Positions 35,137 through 43,929 of a stretch of 64,000 bases of DNA are shown here, in pieces; position 1 is the first letter of the stretch; each line of letters starts with the position of its first letter. The DNA lies in NCBI RefSeq assembly GCF_001634365.1, contig NZ_CP014579.1, forward strand, positions 3,162,001 through 3,226,000, given 5' to 3'. The position numbers were made by a program, and so were the translations under genes. The notes below the pieces were generated by a model that saw only the letters and a program-made list of their open reading frames with translations, was not told the DNA's origin and ran no database searches. This DNA comes from Paraburkholderia phytofirmans OLGA172. GTDB lineage: Bacteria > Pseudomonadota > Gammaproteobacteria > Burkholderiales > Burkholderiaceae.

Positions 35137-36468
35137 ATGGGACATTCCAACGTATCCCGGAGCGGCAGTACGGCGTTCTGGCATCACCGCTGGGTGCAAC
35201 TGGCGATCGGCATTGTGTGCATGGGGCTTGTCGCGAATCTGCAATATGCGTGGACGCTTTTCGTCGTACCTATGGATAACGCCCACCATTGGGGCCAGGC
35301 GGCAATCCAGACCGCGTTCACCGTCTTCATCGTCACTGAAACCTGGCTCGTGCCTGTCGAAGGCTGGCTGGTCGACAAGTTCGGGCCGCGCCCGGTCGTG
35401 ATTGGCGGTTCGCTGTGTGCGGCGCTCGGCTGGATCATCGACGCGCATGCGAGCAGTCTCGCCGAGCTCTACGTCGCGGCAGTGATCGCCGGCATCGGCG
35501 CGGGTTGCGTGTATGGCACCTGCGTCGGCACGGCGCTCAAATGGTTTCCGGACAAGCGCGGTCTCGCGGCCGGTTTGACCGCGGCAGGGTTCGGCGCCGG
35601 CGCGGCCGTCACCGTAATCCCGATCGCCAACATGATTCAGCGCTCGGGCTACGAACACACGTTCATGTTCTTCGGCATTTTCCAGGGCGCCTGCATGCTG
35701 CTGCTCGGCACCATGCTGATACGGCCGAAACCGCCCGCAACCGCAGCCACGGCCAAACGCGTGGTGGCAAGCAAGATCGACTACACGCCCGGCGAGATGA
35801 TCCGTTCGCCGCTCTTCTGGGTGCTGTACCTGATGTTCGTGTTCGTCGCGGCCGGCGGCATCATTGCAACCGCCCAGCTTGGGCCGATCGCGAAGGAATT
35901 CGGCTTTGCCAAACAGCCGGTGAATCTGCTGGGCGTCACGCTGCCGCTGCTCACGATGACGCTGTCGATCGACAATCTGTGCAACGGCTTCACGCGTCCG
36001 TTGTGCGGTTTTCTGTCGGACCGCATCGGCCGTGAAAACACGATGTTCATGATCTTTCTCGGCGAAGGCGTCGCGCTGCTGGGACTCATGCAGTTCGGCC
36101 ACAACCCCTACGCATTCATGTTCTTCGCAGCCACCGTGTTCCTGTGCTGGGGCGAGATCTTCTCGATCTTCCCGGCCACCTGCGCGGACACGTTCGGCAG
36201 CAAATACGCCGCGGCCAATGCGGGGACGCTTTATACCGCGAAGGGGACCGCGTCGATGCTGGTGCCGATCGCATCGGTGCTGTCGGCGAACGGCGGGTGG
36301 AGCACCGTGTTCATCTCGGCGGCGGCGATCTCGATCGCGGCAGCGGTGTCCGCGAAGTTCATCCTCGCCCCCATGAGAAAACGCTGGATCGAGAACTCGG
36401 GCGCGCCGGCTGGCATGGTCATCGCCGAAGCGCGGCTGCAACCGTCGTCCGGCGGCTCGCCTGAATAA
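35137..36468 (+). CDS. oxlT: Oxalate:formate antiporter (OFA family MFS)
   Basis: 443 residues, about 12 helices. OxlT exchanges external divalent oxalate for internal formate, generating proton motive force when coupled to oxalate decarboxylation. Helix 1 includes G-L-V-A-N-L-Q-Y-A-W-T-L-F. The charged residues that bind the substrate in OxlT have counterparts: Arg in N-G-F-T-R-P-L-C-G and Lys in L-Y-T-A-K-G. Followed after 64 bp by oxalyl-CoA decarboxylase and then formyl-CoA transferase, which makes oxalate the near-certain substrate. Confidence 0.9.
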   Translation: MGHSNVSRSGSTAFWHHRWVQLAIGIVCMGLVANLQYAWTLFVVPMDNAHHWGQAAIQTAFTVFIVTETWLVPVEGWLVDKFGPRPVVIGGSLCAALGWIIDAHASSLAELYVAAVIAGIGAGCVYGTCVGTALKWFPDKRGLAAGLTAAGFGAGAAVTVIPIANMIQRSGYEHTFMFFGIFQGACMLLLGTMLIRPKPPATAATAKRVVASKIDYTPGEMIRSPLFWVLYLMFVFVAAGGIIATAQLGPIAKEFGFAKQPVNLLGVTLPLLTMTLSIDNLCNGFTRPLCGFLSDRIGRENTMFMIFLGEGVALLGLMQFGHNPYAFMFFAATVFLCWGEIFSIFPATCADTFGSKYAAANAGTLYTAKGTASMLVPIASVLSANGGWSTVFISAAAISIAAAVSAKFILAPMRKRWIENSGAPAGMVIAEARLQPSSGGSPE

Positions 36469-36532
36469 ACAACAACGTGAGCGCGCAACTCGCGACGAAT
36501 CCCATAACGCCCCGTGACCAAGGAGAGACATC

Positions 36533-38275
36533 ATGGCAGAAGCCGATAGGCCCGCAGAAGAAGCGACCCCGAAGCAACAGGCAGCCGAGACGACCGACGG
36601 ATTTCATCTCGTCATCGACGCGCTGAAACTGAACGACATCAGCACCATCTTTGGTCTTGTCGGCATCCCGATCACCGACCTCGCGCGGCTCGCACAAGCG
36701 GAAGGGATGCGTTTCATCGGGTTTCGTCATGAACAGCACGCGGGCAACGCAGCGGCCATTACCGGTTTCATGACGCAGAAGCCTGGCATCTGCCTGACGG
36801 TGTCGGCGCCGGGCTTTCTGAACGGCTTGACCGCGCTCGCCAACGCGACCACCAACTGCTTCCCCATGATCCTGATCAGCGGCTCGAGCGAGCGCGAGAT
36901 CGTGGATCTGCAGCAGGGCGATTACGAAGAGATGGATCAGTTGAATGCCGCCAAGCCGTATGCGAAGGCCGCGTACCGCGTGCTGCATGCGGAAGACATC
37001 GGCATCGGCGTGGCGCGTGCGATCCGTGCCGCGGTGTCGGGCCGTCCGGGTGGCGTGTATCTGGACTTGCCGGCCAAGTTGCTCGCGCAAACGCTTGACG
37101 CCGTGAAGGCACAACAGTCGCTGGTCAAAGTCGTCGACGCCGCGCCGCGTCAGTTGCCGGCGCCGGAATCGGTCAAGCGTGCGATCGATGTGCTGAAGAG
37201 CGCCAAGCGTCCACTGATCCTGCTCGGCAAGGGCGCCGCGTATGCGCAGGCCGACGCGGAGATCCGCGCGTTCGTCGAGCAAAGCGGCATTCCGTATCTG
37301 CCGATGTCGATGGCCAAGGGCCTGTTGCCCGATACCCACGAGCAATCGGCGTCGGCGGCGCGCTCGTTCGTGCTGCAGGAAGCCGACGTCGTCGTGCTGA
37401 TCGGCGCGCGTCTGAACTGGCTGCTCTCGCATGGCAAGGGCAAAACGTGGGGCGCTGAGCCCAAGCGGTTCGTCCAGGTCGATATTTCGCCGACCGAAAT
37501 CGACAGCAACGTCGCGATTGCCGCGCCGGTGATCGGCGATATCGGCTCGTGCGTGGCGGCATTGCGTGCTGGCCTCGATGCGGGATTCGCGAAGCCGGGC
37601 GCTGAGTGGACCGGCGCGATCGCCGAGCGCAAGAGCAAGAACCTCGCAAAGATGGCCGCCACGCTCGATAAGAACCCGTCGCCGATGAATTTCCACAGCG
37701 CATTGCGCGCAATCCGCGATGTTCTGAAGACGCGCCCGGACATCAACGTCGTCAACGAAGGTGCGAACACACTCGACTACGCGCGCAGCATCATCGACAT
37801 GTACGAGCCGCGCAAACGCTTCGATTCCGGCACGTGGGGAATCATGGGCATCGGCATGGGCTTCGCGATCGGCGCGGCGGTGACAAGCGGCAAACCGGTT
37901 GTCGCGATCGAAGGTGACAGCGCGTTCGGTTTCAGCGGCATGGAACTCGAAACCATCTGCCGGTACGACTTGCCGGTTTGCACGATCGTCTTCAACAACA
38001 ACGGTGTGTATCGCGGCACCGACGTGAACCCGACGGGCGGCAAGGACGTCGCGCCGACCGTGTTCGTGAAGGGTGCGCGCTACGACAAGATGATCGAAGC
38101 ATTCGGCGGTGTCGGCTACCACGCGACCACACCGGAAGAACTGACGAAGGCGCTCGTCGAAGCGCTCGCATCGGGCAAGCCGACCTTGATCAATGCCGTG
38201 ATCGACGAAGCGGCCGGCACCGAAAGCGGCCGCCTGACCAATCTGAATCCGCAAAGCGCGGCAATGAAAAAGTGA
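36533..38275 (+). CDS. oxc: Oxalyl-CoA decarboxylase
   Basis: 580-residue ThDP- and Mg-dependent enzyme converting oxalyl-CoA to formyl-CoA and CO2. The cofactor-activating Glu67 lies in H-E-Q-H-A-G-N. G461-D-S-A-F-G through F-N-N-N-G is the ThDP diphosphate/Mg motif, followed by Y-R-G-T-D. Between lie the central domain with Arg-rich ADP-site elements. AAGGAGAG precedes the ATG. The family length is about 565-570, so it is complete. Second gene of the oxalate operon; 26 bp before frc. Confidence 0.96.
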   Translation: MAEADRPAEEATPKQQAAETTDGFHLVIDALKLNDISTIFGLVGIPITDLARLAQAEGMRFIGFRHEQHAGNAAAITGFMTQKPGICLTVSAPGFLNGLTALANATTNCFPMILISGSSEREIVDLQQGDYEEMDQLNAAKPYAKAAYRVLHAEDIGIGVARAIRAAVSGRPGGVYLDLPAKLLAQTLDAVKAQQSLVKVVDAAPRQLPAPESVKRAIDVLKSAKRPLILLGKGAAYAQADAEIRAFVEQSGIPYLPMSMAKGLLPDTHEQSASAARSFVLQEADVVVLIGARLNWLLSHGKGKTWGAEPKRFVQVDISPTEIDSNVAIAAPVIGDIGSCVAALRAGLDAGFAKPGAEWTGAIAERKSKNLAKMAATLDKNPSPMNFHSALRAIRDVLKTRPDINVVNEGANTLDYARSIIDMYEPRKRFDSGTWGIMGIGMGFAIGAAVTSGKPVVAIEGDSAFGFSGMELETICRYDLPVCTIVFNNNGVYRGTDVNPTGGKDVAPTVFVKGARYDKMIEAFGGVGYHATTPEELTKALVEALASGKPTLINAVIDEAAGTESGRLTNLNPQSAAMKK

Positions 38276-38301
38276 TCCAGCGTAACCAAGGAGATATCAA
38301 A

Positions 38302-39552
38302 GTGACCAAACCTCTCGAAGGCATCAAGATCATCGACTTCACCCACGTTCAGGCCGGCCCCGCCTGCACCCAGTTGCTCGCCTGGTTCGGCGCCGACGTA
38401 ATCAAGGTTGAACGACCGGGTTCGGGCGACGTCACGCGCAACCAGTTGCGCGACATCCCCGACGCCGACGCGCTTTACTTCACCATGCTCAACAGCAACA
38501 AGAAGTCGCTGACACTGGACACGAAAAAGCCCGAAGGCAAGGAGGTACTCGAAAAACTGATCCGCGAATCGGACGTGCTGGTCGAGAATTTTGGCCCAGG
38601 CGCGTTGGATCGGATGGGCTTTTCGTGGGAACGCCTCAACGAACTCAATCCGAAGATGATCGTCGCTTCGGTGAAGGGCTTCAGCGACGGCCATCACTAC
38701 GACGACCTCAAGGTCTACGAAAACGTCGCGCAATGCGCAGGGGGCGCGGCGTCCACCACCGGCTTCTGGGACGGTCCGCCGACTATCAGCGCCGCAGCGC
38801 TCGGCGACAGCAACACCGGCATGCATCTGGCGATCGGCATTCTGACCGCACTGCTTGGACGCGACAAAACCGGCAAAGGCCAGAAGGTCGCCGTATCGAT
38901 GCAGGACAGCGTGCTGAACCTGTGCCGCGTGAAGCTGCGGGACCAGCAGCGGCTGGAGCGCGTGGGTTACCTCGAGGAATATCCGCAATATCCGCACGGC
39001 GAATTCAGCGATGTGGTGCCGCGCGGCGGCAATGCGGGCGGCGGCGGCCAGCCGGGCTGGGTGCTCAAGTGCAAGGGTTGGGAAACGGATCCGAACGCCT
39101 ACATCTACTTCACGATCCAGGGCCATGCGTGGGAGCCGATCTGCAAGGCACTGGGCAAACCCGAGTGGATCGACGACCCGGCCTACAAGACTGCCGAAGC
39201 GCGTCAACCGCATATCTTCGGGATATTCAAAACCATCGAAGCGTGGCTCGCCGACAAGACCAAATTCGAAGCGGTCGACATCTTGCGCAAATTCGACATT
39301 CCGTGCGCGCCAGTGCTGACGATGAAGGAACTGGCCAACGATCCGTCGTTGCGCGCGAGCGGCACGATTGTCGAAGTGCCGCACAAGAAGCGCGGCTCGT
39401 ATCTGACGGTGGGCAGCCCGATCAAGTTCTCGGATATGAAGCCGGAAGTCACCGCGTCGCCGCTGCTCGGCGAACATACGGACGAAGTGCTGGCGAGCCT
39501 TGGCTACACCAAGCAGGACATCTTCAACCTGCGCGAAGTCAAAGCGGTTTAA
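38302..39552 (+). CDS. frc: Formyl-CoA:oxalate CoA-transferase
   Basis: 416 residues, the same length as the E. coli enzyme. Class III CoA-transferase that moves CoA from formyl-CoA to oxalate, regenerating oxalyl-CoA and releasing formate. The catalytic Asp falls exactly at position 169 (A-L-G-D-S-N-T-G) and the mobile glycine loop G-G-G-G-Q-P-G is present. GTG at 38302 is chosen because AAGGAG lies eight bases upstream and the next residues (K-P-L-E-G-I-K) are the conserved start. Last gene of the operon; an intrinsic terminator follows. Confidence 0.96.
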   Translation: MTKPLEGIKIIDFTHVQAGPACTQLLAWFGADVIKVERPGSGDVTRNQLRDIPDADALYFTMLNSNKKSLTLDTKKPEGKEVLEKLIRESDVLVENFGPGALDRMGFSWERLNELNPKMIVASVKGFSDGHHYDDLKVYENVAQCAGGAASTTGFWDGPPTISAAALGDSNTGMHLAIGILTALLGRDKTGKGQKVAVSMQDSVLNLCRVKLRDQQRLERVGYLEEYPQYPHGEFSDVVPRGGNAGGGGQPGWVLKCKGWETDPNAYIYFTIQGHAWEPICKALGKPEWIDDPAYKTAEARQPHIFGIFKTIEAWLADKTKFEAVDILRKFDIPCAPVLTMKELANDPSLRASGTIVEVPHKKRGSYLTVGSPIKFSDMKPEVTASPLLGEHTDEVLASLGYTKQDIFNLREVKAV

Positions 39553-39669
39553 CGGTATCGCGGTGTCGCGCCGCGGGCCCGCGTGGTTGCACGGGTCTGC
39601 GGATAGGGCATCCTTCGCGGGTGCTGTATTTCTGCACCAGACGCAGAATCAGTCTGACCCTGTGATCAG

Positions 39670-39705
39670 TACGTTTCGGATCGCGACGATCCGAAACGTA
39701 TTTTT
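39670..39705 (+). terminator. Intrinsic terminator of the oxalate operon
   Basis: Perfect 13-base arms TACGTTTCGGATC/GATCCGAAACGTA, five-base loop, then TTTTT. It lies 118 bp after the frc stop. The remaining part of the 39553-39812 gap shows nothing else definite. Confidence 0.9.
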
Positions 39706-39812
39706 ATATCACAATGAACTACAATCATGACGACACGTTCTTTCGCTTCGTGAGGATTTTCCCGCAAGGTGCGGTGGCGTCCCACGGGATACCCCCCTTT
39801 CCTACCTGAACC

Positions 39813-40973
39813 TTGTCCCGCTACGCTCTTATTCGCTGGCTTTCCAGCTTTACTCCCCACCCCATTGCCGTCCGGTGGCCAGAACGCTTCAGATCGTGTC
39901 TCGGCGCATTGCTGGGGATTGCGTTCACCGGCGGGACAATGCACGTCCTTCTCGGACCGGCGGCAAACATTCCGCTCCTTGTGGCTCCAATGGGTGCTTC
40001 GGCCGTGCTGCTATTCGCGGTTCCGGCCAGTCCGCTTGCGCAACCGTGGTCCATCATCGGCGGCAATATCGTCTCCGCCACGGTCGGCGTTGCCTGTGCA
40101 AGCTGGATCGCCGATCCGGTGGGCGCCGCCGCTCTGGCCGTGGCGCTGGCGATCTGTGCGATGTTCGCGCTGCGATGTGTTCACCCCCCGTCGGGCGCGG
40201 TTGCGCTGACCGCGGTCCTTGGCGGTCCGGCGGTGCACGCGCTGGGCTACCGCTTTGTGGCCGAACCGATTGCGATCCAGTCCGTAGCGCTGCTATGCGC
40301 TGCCATCGCCTACCACGCGGCTACCGGGCATCGATACCCGCACGTCGCCCAGACTTCGGGCAAAGGCGCGGCGGCCCCGGCGGCGAACGAAGGCTTCACG
40401 CGCGCGGACCTCGAGTCGGTGCTGAACCGGCGCGGCGAATTGCTCGATATCGACACGGACGATCTGGAATCCCTGCTGCGCGATGTTCAGTTGCAGGCCT
40501 ATGCCCGCATATTCAACGAACTGACCTGCGCGGACATCATGTCGTGCTCCCTGGTCGCCGTATCGGCAGCCACGAGAGCTTCCGCCGCATGGAGTCTGCT
40601 GAAACAAAGCCGTATCAAGGCACTCCCGGTCACTGACGAGAGGCAGCACGTTATCGGCATCGTGACCCGCGCAGACCTCGTCGACAAACGCGCGTTCAGC
40701 AAAGGGGCCGCTCTGTCGTCTCCCATGCAACGCTGGTTCCGGCGCAGCATCACCCCGGCGCCGCTGGTCGGCGCCTTGATGAACGTCGACGTTCATACGG
40801 TCGACGCGACGACACCGATCGTCGAGCTGGTGCCCGTGTTCGCGAACTACGGGCACCACCATATCCCGGTTCTGGATTCGAATCAGCGGCTTGCCGGAAT
40901 GATCACGCAGGCCGACCTCATCGCGGGGCTGTACCGCCAGGCTTACGCCCAGCAGCGACACACCGCTGCATAG
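39813..40973 (+). CDS. HPP family membrane protein with two CBS domains
   Basis: 386 residues. The N-terminal ~170 residues form four or five helices with the family-defining H-P-P in C-V-H-P-P-S-G-A-V-A-L and L-L-V-A-P-M-G-A-S-A-V-L-L-F. Residues ~240-380 are a pair of CBS domains (D-I-M-S-C through G-I-V-T-R-A-D-L; L-M-N-V-D-V through G-M-I-T-Q-A-D-L), which bind adenine nucleotides. HPP proteins of cyanobacteria and plants transport nitrite; this bacterial fusion is of unproven substrate. Start is TTG at 39813. It follows the oxalate terminator, so it is a separate transcript. Confidence 0.85.
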   Translation: MSRYALIRWLSSFTPHPIAVRWPERFRSCLGALLGIAFTGGTMHVLLGPAANIPLLVAPMGASAVLLFAVPASPLAQPWSIIGGNIVSATVGVACASWIADPVGAAALAVALAICAMFALRCVHPPSGAVALTAVLGGPAVHALGYRFVAEPIAIQSVALLCAAIAYHAATGHRYPHVAQTSGKGAAAPAANEGFTRADLESVLNRRGELLDIDTDDLESLLRDVQLQAYARIFNELTCADIMSCSLVAVSAATRASAAWSLLKQSRIKALPVTDERQHVIGIVTRADLVDKRAFSKGAALSSPMQRWFRRSITPAPLVGALMNVDVHTVDATTPIVELVPVFANYGHHHIPVLDSNQRLAGMITQADLIAGLYRQAYAQQRHTAA

Positions 40974-41010
40974 CCGCTGCCCCCGTCACCAGAGTTGAAT
41001 ACAGGCGCAA

Positions 41011-41027
41011 ATATCATGACATGATAT
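41011..41027. promoter_or_regulatory. Perfect palindrome, MarR-type operator
   Basis: ATATCATGACATGATAT: eight-base arms around one base, 35 bp before the MarR start, overlapping its probable promoter. Size and symmetry match sites of MarR dimers, implying autoregulation. Confidence 0.75.
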
Positions 41028-41061
41028 ACTTTTCACCCTACCTTTTCTTCACAGAACTCCG

Positions 41062-41475
41062 ATGAAAGCACTCGCTCGCGGCTTGACCAAGACGGACTTC
41101 GAGCAGCTGTCCGAGTTTCGCTACCAGATGCGGCGCTTCGAGCGTTTTTCTGAGCAGGCCGCCCAGGGCGAAGGCATTACACCATTGCAGTATCTGCTGC
41201 TCCTGCACATCAAGGGCTATCCGGAGCGCGAATGGGCCACCGTCGGCGAGCTTGCGGAAAGGCTCCAGGCGCAGCATCACGGTGTGGTTGCGCTCGTATC
41301 CCGCTGTGAGGCACTCGATCTGGTCCGCAGAAAGGTCAGTGAGACCGACCGCCGCCAGGTCGAGGTTCATTTGTTGAAAGCGGGCGAACTGGTGCTTGCC
41401 CGTCTCGCCGAGATGCACCGCGCCGAACTGAAGTCGCTCAAAGGCGCCTTTAACGTCCCTCAGATTGATTTCTGA
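41062..41475 (+). CDS. MarR family transcriptional regulator
   Basis: 137-residue winged-helix protein. T-P-L-Q-Y-L-L-L-L-H-I opens the DNA-binding region, V-G-E-L-A-E-R-L-Q-A-Q-H-H-G-V-V-A-L-V-S-R-C-E is the helix-turn-helix, and D-R-R-Q-V-E-V-H-L forms the wing with the conserved D-R-R. Flanked by a palindrome before the gene and a related one about 80 bp after it, but no co-oriented target gene follows; see findings. Confidence 0.88.
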   Translation: MKALARGLTKTDFEQLSEFRYQMRRFERFSEQAAQGEGITPLQYLLLLHIKGYPEREWATVGELAERLQAQHHGVVALVSRCEALDLVRRKVSETDRRQVEVHLLKAGELVLARLAEMHRAELKSLKGAFNVPQIDF

Positions 41476-41553
41476 GTCCCCATGAGTCTCGAAGCCCCTC
41501 CTTTGACGCGAACACATCGGGGTCAAACCATGCAGGGTGCCGGAGTAAAGCGC

Positions 41554-41576
41554 ATATACATCACATGATGATATAT
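41554..41576. promoter_or_regulatory. Second MarR-like palindrome without a target gene
   Basis: ATATACATCACATGATGATAT contains the perfect core CATCA-CA-TGATG (41559-41570) and shares the CATGAT half-site and AT flanks of the operator at 41011. The 41476-41720 gap around it holds no gene I can support. Confidence 0.5.
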
Positions 41577-41720
41577 AAAAATTATGATGCGATGTAGTCT
41601 CGATCGTTGTGCTGCCGCGCTCGTGAGCGACGGCCCTTCGAACGGTTTCGCATCCGCCGCCCGCTGCTAGATAGCGTGGCTTCTTGAATCGGAGCGAATG
41701 ACGTTCGCGGCGTCAGCGCG

Positions 41721-42743
41721 TCAGGCAGTGTGTCCGCGGCTACCCTGTTCGCTGTCGAGATGCGCCATCTGCGCCGCCGCGTAACGCTCACCCGCGGCAG
41801 CCCCGATCGGTACTGCCTGTGCGATCGCAGCGAGATCTTCCGCGGTGAGCGTCACGTCAACCGCACCGAGCGCTTCCGCAAGACGATCGCGCCGGCGCGC
41901 CCCAACGAGCGGCACGATATCGCTGCCCTGCGCTGCAACCCACGCAATCGCAATCTGCGCAACCGAGACGCCTTTTGCATCAGCCACCTTGCGCAGCGCA
42001 TCCACGAGCGCGAGATTGTGATCGACATTGTCCCCCTGGAACCGCGGACTCATAGCGCGAAAATCGCCTTTCCCCGCGGAATCCTTGCTCCAATGGCCGC
42101 TAATCAGGCCGCGGGACAATACGCCATACGCCGTCACGCCGATCCCGAGCTCGCGGCACGTCGGCAGGATCTCGTCTTCAATGCCGCGCGAAATCAGCGA
42201 GTACTCGATCTGCAGATCGCTCACGGGATGCACCGCTGCCGCACGGCGAATGGTCGTGGCGCCCACTTCGGACAAACCGACGTGCCGCACATAGCCGGCC
42301 TTGATCATGTCGGCAATCGCTCCAACCGTGTCTTCGACCGGCACGTTGGGATCGAGCCGCGCGGAACGGTAGATGTCGATATGATCGACGCCCAGCCGCT
42401 GCAGCGAATAGGCGAGAAAATTTTTGACCGCTGCGGGACGTGCATCGTAGAGCGACCAGCCCCCTGCCGGGTCGCGCATGGCCCCGAATTTCACGCTGAC
42501 GATCGCCGCATCGCGACGTGACGGCGGCGCGCTCTTGAGGGCCTCGCCAATCAGGATTTCGTTGTGGCCGGAGCCATAGAAATCGCCCGTATCGAGCAGC
42601 GTGATGCCGGCTTCGAGCGCGGCGTGAATCGTTGCGATGCTTTCGGCGCGGTCGGAGGGACCGTACATGCCTGACATACCCATGCAGCCAAGACCGATCG
42701 CAGAGCTTAGCGGACCCGTCTTACCTAGTTGAAGTTGTTTCAT
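41721..42743 (-). CDS. Aldo/keto reductase
   Basis: 340-residue NADPH-dependent (beta/alpha)8-barrel oxidoreductase of the YhdN/PLR-like group. G-L-G-C-M-G-M-S is the N-terminal signature; the active-site Asp51 and Tyr56 lie in D-T-G-D-F-Y-G and Lys85 in V-S-V-K-F-G. The fourth tetrad position, normally His in Y-Q-H-R-x-D, is Ala128 (Y-R-S-A-R-L-D-P), a substitution I associate with a subclade. ATG at 42743 has GAGG upstream. Divergent from a LysR stump that presumably once regulated it. Confidence 0.87.
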   Translation of the reverse strand: MKQLQLGKTGPLSSAIGLGCMGMSGMYGPSDRAESIATIHAALEAGITLLDTGDFYGSGHNEILIGEALKSAPPSRRDAAIVSVKFGAMRDPAGGWSLYDARPAAVKNFLAYSLQRLGVDHIDIYRSARLDPNVPVEDTVGAIADMIKAGYVRHVGLSEVGATTIRRAAAVHPVSDLQIEYSLISRGIEDEILPTCRELGIGVTAYGVLSRGLISGHWSKDSAGKGDFRAMSPRFQGDNVDHNLALVDALRKVADAKGVSVAQIAIAWVAAQGSDIVPLVGARRRDRLAEALGAVDVTLTAEDLAAIAQAVPIGAAAGERYAAAQMAHLDSEQGSRGHTA

Positions 42744-42762
42744 GATGTGCCTCGGAAGTTGC

Positions 42763-42939
42763 GCCGCGTTTCTGCGGCCGGCCATAGAGCAAGGCGCGCT
42801 CGCGCCGGTGCTCGATGAGTGGTGTCAATCCTTCACCGGACCGTTTCTGTACTACCCGAGCCGAACGCACATGCCGGCTCCGCTCCGGGCATTCGTTGAT
42901 TTTATTCTTGCCGCCAACGATTCAGGCACTCATTCGTAG
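42763..42939 (+). pseudogene. LysR regulator, C-terminal fragment only
   Basis: About 58 codons read [10 protein letters not shown] then V-L-D-E-W-C, F-L-Y-Y-P-S-R and L-R-A-F-V-D-F, the standard C-terminal end of LysR effector domains, finishing with a natural stop. The DNA-binding domain and ~240 codons are gone; the fragment begins just past the start codon of the divergent aldo/keto reductase gene. Confidence 0.75.
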
Positions 42940-43024
42940 ACCGGAACGCTAGCGTGAATCGATACGGGTTATGGCGCGGCCCGGTGTCACGCGATCCACG
43001 CCGCGCCGCGCAACAGTGGTGCGC

Positions 43025-43357
43025 CTAGCCGGCTGCGACGACGTCGATGCGCAACGCTTCCGCACCGGCCGCAATCGCGAGCAGATGGTCGACGTTCGGG
43101 TGTGCACCCGGACGGTTGCGCGCGTCGGCCGTATGCTCGGCGAACACCGCAAGGCCGTGTTCGGCCGCCTTGGCGTCCAGCGTGCCAAAGGTCTGCTGCA
43201 GATAGTGGTACACCGCCAGCGAGCCCTGCTTGCCCGGCTTGTTCTCGATGCTTGCCACCACGGCGCCCTTGCCGTCGAGCAGATCGATACGTGCGATACC
43301 GTCAATGGCAGGCAGTTGGGCGAGGTTATCCTTGAACACGTTGCTCGGTTGAATCAC
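43025..43357 (-). CDS. DUF2322 family protein
   Basis: 110 residues. GTG at 43357 is chosen because AAGGAG sits eight bases upstream and the protein then starts I-Q-P-S, the usual family start; longer versions lack a ribosome site. Conserved features include D-G-I-A-R-I-D-L-L-D, S-I-E-N-K-P-G-K-Q-G-S-L and A-E-H-T-A-D-A-R-x-x-P-G-A-H-P-N. Soluble, function unknown. Isolated between the LysR stump and a deleted beta-propeller gene. Confidence 0.82.
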   Translation of the reverse strand: MIQPSNVFKDNLAQLPAIDGIARIDLLDGKGAVVASIENKPGKQGSLAVYHYLQQTFGTLDAKAAEHGLAVFAEHTADARNRPGAHPNVDHLLAIAAGAEALRIDVVAAG

Positions 43358-43581
43358 TGAAAACACTCCTTCTATTCGGAAAAATTCGGCGAGCCGTATC
43401 TTACTGGCCCCAGCCATCGCCGAACCCTTCATATAAATAACAAAGTGTCGCGTGTCATCGGCAGAGCGAACTGGCGCGTTAAGCCGCCAACGGTTTGAGC
43501 GCGGTCAACGCACGCTGAATCCGCCTGCGCCCGCCACCACGATGTTCCCCCAATTTGTTTTCCCGCCAGTCTATCGTTCAG

Positions 43582-43881
43582 ATGCCAATTTCTATCGCTT
43601 CGATTACAAAGGCCTGCGCACTTGCCGCGCTAACTTACTGCACGCTAACCATGGCGATGCCGGCGCAGGCAGCCGACATCACCGGACTCATGCCTGGCCC
43701 TGACGACATGGAACTGTCCGCGGATCACCGCTACCTGTGGGTCACATTCCGTTTTTCGCGGCATGTCGGCATCATTGATCTGACAACCCATAAACTTATC
43801 GACACAATCGCGGTCGGACGCTCACCGCACGGTTTGTATTTTGCCAACCGTGCACCCGTGTATGCGCCCAATCCAGACTGA
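43582..43881 (+). pseudogene. YVTN-type beta-propeller protein with internal deletion
   Basis: 99 codons. The start is a signal peptide (hydrophobic stretch then M-P-A-Q-A-A-D). It is followed directly by one propeller blade, D-D-M-E-L-S-A-D-H-R-Y-L-W-V-T-F-R-F, V-G-I-I-D-L, G-R-S-P-H-G, ending R-A-P-V-Y-A-P-N-P-D. Homologues of this kind have about 330 residues and end in the same way, so roughly 200 internal residues appear to be missing. A single blade is unlikely to fold as a propeller. A di-iron hydroxylase gene follows after 48 bp. Confidence 0.6.
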
Positions 43882-43929
43882 CCAGACTTTCGTTTTGATA
43901 ACAGCACCCGCAATTTCAAGAGGTTTTCG

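Noticed and set aside
36419..38254. 611-codon leftward frame opposite oxc
   Set aside because: Shadow of the oxalyl-CoA decarboxylase gene; no motifs and no ribosome site.
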